This document shows positions 45,394 to 54,622 of a DNA stretch of 64,000 nucleotides, one piece after another (the first letter of the stretch is position 1; every line of letters starts with the position of its first letter). The notes beneath the pieces are model-generated. The model did not search any database. It was not told the DNA's origin and saw only the letters and a program-made list of their open reading frames with translations. The DNA comes from Stachybotrys elegans (Eukaryota; Ascomycota; Sordariomycetes; Hypocreales; Stachybotryaceae). The stretch is from the NCBI GenBank assembly GCA_020746835.1, contig JAGPNK010000005.1, positions 1,178,001-1,242,000 on the forward strand, given 5' to 3'. Made by a program: the position numbers and the translations under genes.

Positions 45394-46598
45394 GATCTAG
45401 AGATACGCCCAATGGGATGTTGGGTTGGGATGGCCTGGCTCCTGCGCAGGATCTATTGACCAATGTGTGGTCCGCCGCCCGATGTATTCGTCGTCCGCCG
45501 CTCTCAGTAACCTTGTCGCCCAACGGCCGCGCGTGGCCAGGCGCGACAATCCGTCGAGAAAAGCGACCGCGTCGCTCGAAATCCGGAGAGAAGGCGTCGA
45601 ACGCACTGTTGCCGCACTGTAGGTCAATCGGTGCGGCTGACGTGCTGTCGGTCGGGCAGGCCTCCTGGACGAGAAAAGCCGCAGGGAAAACGGTCGATCC
45701 GAGGTTGCAAAAATCACGTTTGAATCTCCGGGTCCGTATGACACGGGCAACGCGATCAGAAACTTCAGTTGCCTGGTGATCAGCCGCTACGTGTACTGCG
45801 GCTGCCTCGATAAAGGACGATAAGGCTAGGCGTGGAGAAGGCTTGCGGGATTGCGAGCGGCAGGAAATATGGGCGTCGCGGCTATTGTGTTCGTAAGAAT
45901 GGCGGGGGTTCGCGTTGTGCAGTTTGCGGTGGAATGATTTTCGCAAGTGCAGAATGGCAGTCAAGGTGCTTTTCGTGGGGTCGGGTCGGCAGCTGGGAGC
46001 ATGGATCGCGATCACTGATGATTCCACTAAGAGAGCACAGAAGAAAGCGGGACTCTTGCGAAAAAAAGACAAAAGCCATCCATGGATCCCACGATGCGGA
46101 CGCTACGCCCAATGGGAACGCCAGGTGATAAGACTAGTCATGTCGGGGTCACGTGGAGATAAGAGCAGCCTACCAGGTACAAAATCACCACCCTGGACGG
46201 CAAATGCCATTTGGTTTAGCGATGGCATTCTCGCTTGGTTACCCTGCACATTATGCTACAATTGAAGCTCTCATCAAGTGCACCATCAAGTGCCGCCAGT
46301 GGGGACCAACGCACATGTGGGGAGGTTCTAGACTGTTGAAAACGCTTTACTCCGGACACCTATTGCCTACTAACCAGAAATGTCCACGTCATGCTGGAGC
46401 CCTTCCGTCACCATGATCAGGAATTGAGTGGAAAATCGCCTTCAGAAGCTCGAGATTGTGGGTATCCCTAGCCTGCCAGCTTGATGTCACCATGTAATAA
46501 TATCCATGGATGGCCCTCCCATGCAGCAAGTTTCTGACATGGACAATACATAATACATTGCACCGATATACATACATTCTCCATAGTATAAGCCTCGC
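45394..46598. promoter_or_regulatory. hsf1 upstream region, 1.2 kb
   Basis: It holds the hsf1 promoter and leader (minus) and the 3' end of cwc27 (also minus). It contains one head-to-head heat shock half-site pair (45759-45766) and a TCACGTGG E-box at 46149-46156. A 312-codon minus frame (45134-46072) overlaps hsf1 in another frame and shows no protein features. Confidence 0.5.
45759..45766. promoter_or_regulatory. Two-unit heat shock element upstream of hsf1
   Basis: GAAACTTC matches GAAnnTTC, the minimal inverted pair of HSF half-sites, 366 bp before the hsf1 ATG. A functional element normally needs three units and I see no good third unit in phase, so this may be chance. Confidence 0.25.
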
Positions 46599-48275
46599 TC
46601 ACTTGGCACCTCGCCCTGCCAAAGATGCCGCTCGTGCCATTTGTGCATTGCGTGCCTGGTCCCGGGCCTGGTCCCATGCTCTGCTCGTTCCACCCTCCCG
46701 GGCATTTCGCTCCGCCCTTCTGCCTTCCTTGATGTTGCGCGCCTTCTCGCGTGGATCAATCACCACCAACTCCTCTTCAGCTTTCTTGCGATTGCTGAGA
46801 TCCTTGCCCAGCTTATCCGCGGCAAAGGAGAGTGAGTGTGACATCCAGCCCTCGTCATCGCTTTCCTCCTTCTCCTGTTTGTCCCAAGACGTACAGCTCT
46901 GGCAATTGGCGATGAAGTGTAAGTCGCATAACTCGGCTTCTTCATCTACGGCCCCCCCATCGTCCGGCAGTTCACTCCCCCCCTTGGATTTCGGAGCTGG
47001 CTCCTTGGAGGGTGGGGCTTGTTCCAGCTTTGATTGAAACTCTTGAAGCATACGAAGAGCCTTTTGGTCTTCCGAGGGGTTCGAGTTATTGGCCCCAGGT
47101 TTTCTCCTCCGTCCTCGCATTGATGTCTCGGGGATCATGGCTTCCAATACCGACTTCTTCTTCTCTGGAACCTTTTCGTCCGAGTGAACCGTACGTCTCA
47201 TAGATGCTTTCAGGGCAGCAATCTCTTCGTTGGCCCGTTCTAATGCGCTCTTTTTGGGTGTTGGCGGCCTCTCCTGTTCAGAGTCCGAGTCTGCCTCCTG
47301 GGTTTGTGGTTTCGATTTGCTGGGTGGTTTGTCTGCAATGGCCGATCCGGACTTCTCTGCTGCACCAGGCTGTGCGGGGGACGCTTCACGAGCAGCACCC
47401 ACTGTCGCAGCGGCTGTCGCAGCGGCTGTAGTAGCATTCGATGGCTTATCCGTCTTTTTCTTTTTGGGTTTGTCGATGACTGGTGTTTCTTCAGCGTCAC
47501 CAGCCATGACTATTCGGGTGTCGAATTTAGCCTTTTTGACAATGGGCTCTTCCTCTTCTCCTTCTTCATCCCCAAAGCTGAGCAATTGCTTGCCAGCCTT
47601 GCGCTTCTTCTTCTTGTCTTTTGTAGTCGTGGGCTTGGGCGGTGCAACGGGTGCGCTTCGAGTGCGCTTCTTCATATCCTCGAATGGATTCACCAGGATT
47701 TCAATCTTGAGCACCTTGATCGGGTAGAGTGGCCGCTCCGTACCCTCCTCCACCTCCGATTCTCCAATCTTTGTCAAATTGTAAATGGTATCGCCGGCGA
47801 CTCTTCCGAAGAGGGTGTTCTTCCCGTTCAACTCCTCCGTCTTGTCGAGCGTGAAGAAGAATTGGCTACCATTCGTATCGGGACGACTTTCGTTGGCCAT
47901 TCCTAGCAAGCCTCGGCGGTTGAACTTGAGTCGCGAATGGAATTCATCTTTGAAGTTGATTCCTGTAGGACCGGCGTTTTTGCCCCGGCGCTCGTCCATG
48001 GGCCATGGATCCAAATCACCTCCAAATGCGCCGCCATCGTAAATTGATTCGCCTCCGCTGCCAGTGCCCGTAGGGTCACCTCCTTGAAGAATAAAGTTTG
48101 GCACGAGCCGGTGAAATATCGTATTGTCGTAGTATCCATCGAGCGCCAGCTGGAGAAAGTTGCGACACGTCAACGGTGTCTGCTTGGCGAAGAGTTCGAT
48201 CGCGATTTCGCCCAGTGTCGTGTGGATGATTGCCGATGCCGTTGGCTGCGGCTCCAGATTGTAGATGGCTGACAT
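46599..48275 (-). CDS. cwc27: Spliceosomal cyclophilin CWC27, 558 aa
   Basis: The frame extends to 48320 only through a GTG; the first ATG is 48275, giving 558 residues starting MSAIYNLEPQP, which matches the family's MSxIY start. Residues 1-180 are a cyclophilin domain with DNTIFHRLVPNFILQGGDP, TGSGGES, FKDEFHSRL-FNRRG and NGSQFFFTLDKTEELNGKNTLFG. At the position of the cyclophilin A substrate-pocket Trp there is Glu (TEELNGK), as in other CWC27 proteins where prolyl isomerase activity is lost, so it is probably a structural cyclophilin. An Asn-Pro-Phe (NPFED) marks the domain end. The rest is long, charged and disordered, with Lys-rich runs (about 230-290), a segment with SCTSWDK and a final Arg/Ala-rich region. 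CWC27 belongs to the activated spliceosome in the nucleus. It lies in tandem between hsf1 and the aldehyde dehydrogenase gene. Confidence 0.95.
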   Translation of the reverse strand: MSAIYNLEPQPTASAIIHTTLGEIAIELFAKQTPLTCRNFLQLALDGYYDNTIFHRLVPNFILQGGDPTGTGSGGESIYDGGAFGGDLDPWPMDERRGKNAGPTGINFKDEFHSRLKFNRRGLLGMANESRPDTNGSQFFFTLDKTEELNGKNTLFGRVAGDTIYNLTKIGESEVEEGTERPLYPIKVLKIEILVNPFEDMKKRTRSAPVAPPKPTTTKDKKKKRKAGKQLLSFGDEEGEEEEPIVKKAKFDTRIVMAGDAEETPVIDKPKKKKTDKPSNATTAAATAAATVGAAREASPAQPGAAEKSGSAIADKPPSKSKPQTQEADSDSEQERPPTPKKSALERANEEIAALKASMRRTVHSDEKVPEKKKSVLEAMIPETSMRGRRRKPGANNSNPSEDQKALRMLQEFQSKLEQAPPSKEPAPKSKGGSELPDDGGAVDEEAELCDLHFIANCQSCTSWDKQEKEESDDEGWMSHSLSFAADKLGKDLSNRKKAEEELVVIDPREKARNIKEGRRAERNAREGGTSRAWDQARDQARNAQMARAASLAGRGAK

Positions 48276-48632
48276 CGTACAGGATGCTAGGCTGAGCGTG
48301 GCGACTTGGGTCGCGTTCACTTTCTACCGGAGTCGAAACGCGCTGTGCTGCAAACAAGTTGGCTGAAGCAGAAGCTTGAAGGTGATGAACCATTGACCCA
48401 TGTGGCCATGCTTATCGATAAAGCCAACAATCAGCACACCTACTACAGGGTAGCACGGGTATACCACAAGGGCATTTGACCATTTTCTTTACTTCAACAT
48501 CACACGTACGCATGCCTATAGGCTGTGGTTCAACATGAATGTGTGGTATAGTCGGGGAATCAATTTTACACTAAGACTTCATGGCCTACCGCCACAGTAC
48601 ATCGCATCGTAATCAATCTCGTAAGTCGTACA
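48276..48632. promoter_or_regulatory. cwc27 promoter and aldehyde dehydrogenase 3' region, 357 bp
   Basis: A short tandem spacer on the minus strand: the end of the aldehyde dehydrogenase transcript and the cwc27 promoter. No distinct motif was recognised. Confidence 0.5.
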
Positions 48633-50239
48633 TTACAGAGCCTTGCCGGCAAGCTTGATGGCCACACTCTTGGTCTCAGTGTAGTTGGCCAGGGCAGCCT
48701 CTCCGAGCTCGCGGCCAATACCGCTCTGCTTGAAACCACCAAAGGGAAGCTGGAATGACAGCATGTTGTAGCAGTTGACCCAGACGGTACCAGCCTTGAG
48801 CGCGTTGCTTACGCGAATGGCGGTGTCGATGTTCTTGGTGTGGACAGCGGCGGCGAGACCGTAGGTGGTGTTGTTGCCCTGGGCAATGACCTCCTCGATA
48901 TCCTTGAACTTGGCGATGGCGCAGACGGGTCCGAAGATCTCCTCCTGCATGATCTTCATGTCGGGGCGGACGTTGCTGAAGACAGTGGGCTGGATAAAGT
49001 AACCCTTGTCACCGTGACGCTCGCCACCAGTCTCGACGGTAGCACCCTCCTCCTTTCCGGCCTTGATGTAGCCCATGATACGGTCGTACTGCAGCTGGCT
49101 GACCTGAGGACCCTGGAAAGTCTCCTCGTTGAAGGGGTCGCCGACCTTGTTCTCGGAGGCACGCTTCCTGAATGCAGCAACGAACTTGTCGTAGATACCT
49201 TCCTGGACGAAGATACGGGTACCGGCGCAGCAGCACTGGCCGTGGTTGTAGTAGATACCAAAGTTGACCCAGTGGATGGCCTCGTCGATGTCGGCATCAT
49301 CGAAGACGATGTTGGGGGACTTGCCACCAAGCTCAAGAGTAACCTTCTTGAGGTTGGAGGAGGCGGCAGCCTTCATGATGGTGCGGCCAACAGGGGTAGA
49401 GCCAGTGAAGGCAACCTTGTCCACATCCATGTGGGATGCGATGGCGGCACCGGCAGTCTTGCCGAAGCCCGAGAGAAGGTTGAAGACACCAGCAGGGAAG
49501 CCGGCCTCCTTGATGAAGCTAGCCATGAGCAGTGCGGAGAGGGGAGTCTGCTCAGCGCTCTTCATGACGATGACGTTACCGGTAGACAGAGCAGGTCCGA
49601 TCTTCCAGGCGAGCATGAGAAGGGGGAAGTTCCAGGGAATGATCTGACCGCAAACACCAATCTAATCAAAGTCAGTTTCAGTTGGCCAAGAACAGGGGGA
49701 GGATCTGGGGATATTCGTACAGGCTCCTGGCGAGTGTAGTGGAACATGTCAGGGGAGATGTCGATAGTCTTGCCAGTGATCTTGTCGGCCCAGCCACCGT
49801 AGTATCGAACGCAGCCGATGGCAGCCTGGACATCGCCACGTGCGTTGCCGATGGACTTGCCATTGTCGAGAGACTCAACAGCTGCCAGGAGCTCAGCGTT
49901 GGTCTCCATGATGGTAGCCAACTTGAGAATGAGCTGGCTGCGGGTGTGGGCGGCAGTCTCCTTCCATGTTGTATCGAAAGCCTTGCGGGCGGCGGCGACG
50001 GCGACGTCGACGTCCTTCTCAGTGGCCTCGCAGACAGATGTGATGACCTCCTCGGTTGAGGGGTTGATGACCTCGAACTTCTTCTTCTCGACACCCTCGA
50101 CCCATTCGTTGTTGATGAACCTAGAGAACCAGGAGTTAGCACGGTTGCCAGCAGAGGAGGGGAGAAGAGCGACCTACAGGCCAATGGGCTGACTGTAGGT
50201 GCCAGTGACAGGCGTGGTGAGTTCAACGGTTAGGCCCAT
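48633..50239 (-). CDS. aldA: NAD(P)+-dependent aldehyde dehydrogenase, 496 aa
   Basis: Three exons on the minus strand: 50239-50178, 50120-49721 and 49661-48633. The introns are 57 and 59 nt, with CTAAC and CTGAC branch points. The product has 496 residues, close to the roughly 500 of fungal class 1/2 aldehyde dehydrogenases. Visible landmarks in order: FINNEWVEG near the N terminus; [19 protein letters not shown], part of the NAD site with the oxyanion Asn; [18 protein letters not shown] with the general-base Glu; the catalytic Cys in [16 protein letters not shown]; and the C-terminal PFGGFKQSG. It oxidises aldehydes, most likely acetaldehyde to acetate, in cytosol or mitochondria. There is no obvious targeting peptide, which favours cytosol. 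Strong codon bias suggests high expression. Equivalence to Aspergillus AldA is by similarity from memory. Confidence 0.96.
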
Positions 50240-53032
50240 GGTGACGATCTGTATGCTGTGTATGTTCTGTCTTGTTTGGTGGGGGTATAGAGAGTCTGAG
50301 ATGTAGGAGAAATATCGGACAAGCCAAGGCAACGGGGCGTCCGTATTAATAGAAAAACAGAAGCGGGAGGGGGCTGCTGGCTGGGCGGGCGATCGGAGCG
50401 CTGTAACACGTACCGAGGACGACCTTGTGTGAGCTCCTCCTTACTACCGTGTGGAGCGGGGCAAACAAGAGCATCGCGGCGCTAATTCTGTCCGTTTCCC
50501 CGCAAGTTCGGCCAACTGGAAGCAATAGCTACAAAATATGTCCATAATTGTACCCAAGGCGAGCATTGCTCTTGTGGGTAAGATGGATACATGCTATGGC
50601 AAAAAGTTGTCGTCCTGGTGGTATGTCTATTTCGCTCACGTAACTAGTTCCTCTTGGTCTCTCGTGAGAAGTGATTGAGCAACCGCAGGACGACAACAGA
50701 GAGACCGCCTGTCGCTCGTCGTGCCTGGCCAGCGGCATGAAGCTGGAGCTTGCATGGGCTCCGGGCAAGCGGATGGCGTCGAGGAGCCCGGTTTACTTAG
50801 TACTAGTGCTTTGCCGTCGGCCGATGCCTTGACCAACCAGGCGCAATAGCTAAGGCACTTTGGGACAAGACTAGTAGGTAAAATCGAGTTCGTGCAGGTG
50901 TTCTCGTTTGAAGGATGCCCGCATCCCTCAGCTTTCCCCGCATCACAGGGGATAGTGACCCTGTCTTGCCTGCCGTCCTACCCTTCGACGACCAATCGTA
51001 CCATACTGCCGGCCGGTTGACAAATCTACTACGTAGTAGATCTCCTTTTCCTGCCTCCTAGTGCCGTGCCCCAGCGGTGGTATGAACACGTATACCTACG
51101 GCGGAACGGGATATGTTGCTGCATGAGGATTACCTTGTGTTACAAATGTTCGAGCCCCTCCCCCTCCTTGCCCGCAACCCCACATGACGTCGGCTGGTGG
51201 CGGTTGATACGGAATTGCGGAATGCGACATTGGCCCAGCAACCCGCACGGCATTGGGTACAAAACAGCAGTGCTGTATAAGACAAAACACGGTATTCTCA
51301 TGGCCCTGTCGTGGGTCAGAGGTGTGAAACTGTGCGCAAAGCATTGACTCAAGAAAACCCTCATCTCTTTGGCACGCGTACGTGATGTCTCGGGCTATTG
51401 GGCAGCGAGCTTAGCCCCACGCCTTAAACACCGACCATAGCTCCCGCGATGTATCTCTTGAGCGGCGGAGGCGGGCTGCGAAATTATTATACACAACAAT
51501 GGGATCCTCTACAAGAAGACTGCACGCATTCCTGCACCCTCTATTCCCGCTTGTCAGCCTGTAGATAGCTCGGGAGCACCAACTGGGTTCCCCGTGGGCG
51601 ACGGCGGTTTCCAGAGGCATTTGTCTGAACCACATACATACCTCAGCATTAAGGTGTGCCACGTGTTACTATATATCTGTATGCTACTGTGCGACATAAT
51701 TCCCACATTTGACAACACAGCACGCCTTCGGCGTCTTACTGAGGTCTGCAGACGCTTGCGCACGCCTCCCAATTGCCGCTGCGGGCTTTATGGGATATCG
51801 GAACTGGTGCTGGGCGTACGGGCTGCCACTCCTATGCCTGCTTGAGAACCTGTGTGGCTGGCCCATCAAGGTGTGTCTTATCTTTATTTAATTTGCGCCA
51901 TTGGACGCATCAAGGCCAACATAACCTCAGTGCCTTAAGGTCGGCGAACAGGGCCTGTCGGTGTATTCCATCAAGAGGCCAATGATGGCTGGTGTGGGGG
52001 GTCCCCGAGGGTATAATGGCCGCAACCCGACATCCCTGGGTCAGCGTAAGCCAACATAAGCGGCTCTTGCGGACCGTACAACAATAAGAGCCAAACCAAT
52101 TTCAGCAAGATATCTGTATCATACAGCTACAGCCTGCTATGTGCGACTTATACGCCAGACCGTATACATACTGGCGGGAATGAGAGTTTTCGTAGCCTCT
52201 TGTGCGTCGTGGGATATCCCGAACGACGGCGAACAAGAACGGCGTCTTGTGTCCATACATCTCAATTGATGATTCCAGGACTGATGGTGAGGCCAATTTG
52301 CGAACATAGCGGTAAGGAGACCGGTTGGGATAGCAGAATTGGGACTCCCTAATAGACATTACCTCCTATTCATCGAAGTAATGACTTGAATGCCTTAACA
52401 ACTTCTCAAGGACGTGATACTAGTGCCTGTACTGATAATAGATATCTCTGGTAGTGGTGGTAATGGCTCACATTCTAAATAACCCCTTACTTGAGCGATT
52501 CTGGTCTTTTTCTCGTGGGCGCGCACTGATTACCTACCTACCTACCCCCTACCACAGGCAGGCCACCAGTTCGCAGCTGCCTTCCCTGCAGCAGCAGTAA
52601 ACGGAGGGCAGGCACCCAGAAGCTTTTACACAACCACCTTCCCTAGCACGCACTTTCCATTCTCAGGTACTAATCCTCTGCTCCCCTTCCTGCCTTGCGC
52701 TTAGTACCTGGGTACCTACCACCTGGGCCCCTTCCTCCCATCCGAGATACTTCATCTTTTCACCTTAGTACCTCGCAGTACTGAGTTTTCTGCTGTCCGA
52801 CCGCAGAAAGTTCTTCTGGCACTCAGCTCCATCTCAAGCACGATACCACAGAAGCTGCTACCTTAGTGGTACTGTATCAGTCCAACTCGCCCAAAGTAGT
52901 ACCCAAGCACCAGGTCAGTTCTTTTCAGGTGTGCCATTGTTGCATTGATCTTACCGCAGGCTGAGCTGGTACTTACTAAAGACAGATAGGCACTCAAGGC
53001 ATCGAATATTATGTACGGATGTGTCTCCGACA
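50240..53032. promoter_or_regulatory. Divergent intergenic region, 2.8 kb
   Basis: Between the starts of the aldehyde dehydrogenase (minus) and the DUF7918-like gene (plus); no gene seen. It contains the TACTACGTAGTA palindrome at 51024-51041 and, before the plus-strand gene, a cluster of GGTACC, TAGTACC and CCTACCTACC motifs at about 52530-52770. The latter is the kind of promoter-proximal sequence common in these fungi. Confidence 0.5.
51024..51041. repeat. 18-bp perfect palindrome, TACTACGTAGTA family
   Basis: ATCTACTACGTAGTAGAT is a perfect inverted repeat and the fourth member of the family in this window, about 0.8 kb upstream of the aldehyde dehydrogenase ATG. Confidence 0.85.
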
Positions 53033-54026
53033 ATGGTTACCGACCCATTAGTTCCCGGGATTCACGTCGGAGTGGTTGTTGGGAGCCAGCAAGCAAAGAC
53101 ATATTTGAATCCCGACGGTGAAGCCACCAGAGACGGCATTCCACTTCGCTCGGTCTTCATCGAGGCAAGGTCTGGGGAAGAGTTCCAGATCCATGTCACC
53201 ATTGATGAGAATTACAGACAGAGCAAATCGCGACCCGCAGTATTATTAGAGGTCTATCTTGACGGCAAGTACGCCGCAGGCATGGTTAGCTCTACTCCTC
53301 TCACCCCTCCATGGAAACATGTTTTCCAGGGAAGTCATGGTACTTGTGCTGGGAGGATCGTTGAAAGACGGTTTCTCTTTACACCTATTGCCTGTGGTAA
53401 GTTGAGCTTAACTGTGCCTTGGGCTTGGTCTGTGTTCCGCAACTGACACTTATCACTTACAATAGTCGAGGATGATGATGCTCCTGTTCTGAATCCGACC
53501 CCAGTAATTGATAGATCGGTCGGGACAATTCGTATCGAAGCCTCAGAGTGCATACGTGTCGGGGATGCCTACGTTGCCACACCTGCACCTTTGGATGATT
53601 TCAAGCAGCTCAGTGTCTCCGAGAAGGGAATGAAGGGGAGATGTCTATCCCACTCAACAACGTAAGAGGTACCATCCGCGCTGAATTCAATGGCAATGCT
53701 GATTCAATTAGGCTCTCGTCGGGCTACGAGACATCCCAGGCACCACTGAATGTTAGCATATCGGATGCCATTCCTAGAGCAACATTCGAGTTTAAATATC
53801 TATCCAGAGGTAGTCCCATATTGCCGAGCATCAATACTTCACGATACTAATGGAATCAACAGTGGCCCTGCAGCAGTCCATGGTACTCCCCTCGCCCACC
53901 TGCAGGACAGCGAACGATTCTGAAAGCATAGACAAGCACCCCAAGAAAGGGTGGAAGCGGGAACGGTCCATAGAGGCGAACACAGAAACCGGAGAAAAAG
54001 CATACAAGAAGGCAAAAATGGAGTAG
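53033..54026 (+). CDS. Fungal-specific DUF7918-like protein, 273 aa
   Basis: Four exons: 53033-53396, 53466-53661, 53712-53809 and 53863-54026. The introns are 69, 50 and 53 nt. The start is the ATG at 53033 (MVTDPLVPGIHV); a GTG four codons upstream is in frame but is not needed. The predicted 273-residue protein begins with a beta-rich domain (about 1-215): PGIHVGVVVG, a Leu-Asn-Pro-Asp-Gly loop, SVFIEARSGEEFQIHV, and VYLDGKYAAG. It resembles the domain I recall as DUF7918, common in filamentous fungi and of unknown function. A short segment ATFEFKYLSR links it to a C-terminal basic tail (about 219-273, with KKGWKRER and KKAKME) that looks like a nuclear signal. There is no signal peptide or membrane segment. 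All three introns keep the frame, which supports the model. The family name is from memory. Confidence 0.8.
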
Positions 54027-54622
54027 AAGCGGAATAGATTGAGAGATGCACATTTGAGCATTGATGAGATTGCTACTTATTAGAGTTGCCTTCTGATGGC
54101 GAGCACTCTAGATGGCATCTGAACGCTAAGGAGCTCCGCGCGGGTTTAATGGCGACGGCGAATTGTCACGAGCAGTCTGATGCGAGGGGCATTCCAACTG
54201 CCATTGCGCCTAATAAATAATTGCCATAATTGAAACACATTTTGCGATTATTCGGTTCCTGCATTTCTCGGTGCACAATGAACCTGAGGTTGGATGGCGA
54301 GGGTCGAGTGGAGGCGATATCGCTAGGAGCCGGATCGGACCTGGGACCTGCAGCTGCCCATGCCGAAAGCAGCGATTCATGCCAAGCTCCCATCCCCTGC
54401 CACAGACCTCGTCCAGGCCACTCCTTGACAGGACCTAGTACTCCATCACTTCAACCCATCCCACATCCTCATCAATCGCCATGATGCATCATTGGATTGC
54501 GCAGTGGTCGAACCAGTCACTTCTATAGCAGTATATTGCTCACGAGAGTGGACATGCTGCGGTCCTCGCGCCGTCTGCCTGCACCTGCCGCTTCCCCCCG
54601 CTGACAGCCTCCCTCGACCACC
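54027..54622. promoter_or_regulatory. Spacer upstream of rgp1, 596 bp
   Basis: Tandem spacer on the plus strand between the DUF7918-like gene and rgp1; it holds the end of the first transcript and the rgp1 promoter. No clear TATA box or other distinct motif. Confidence 0.45.

Noticed and set aside
45134..46072. 312-codon minus-strand frame
   Set aside because: Runs antiphase over the first exon of hsf1, where the HSF frame has clear family support.
48840..49739. 299-codon plus-strand frame
   Set aside because: Antisense shadow of the aldehyde dehydrogenase, created by its strong codon bias.
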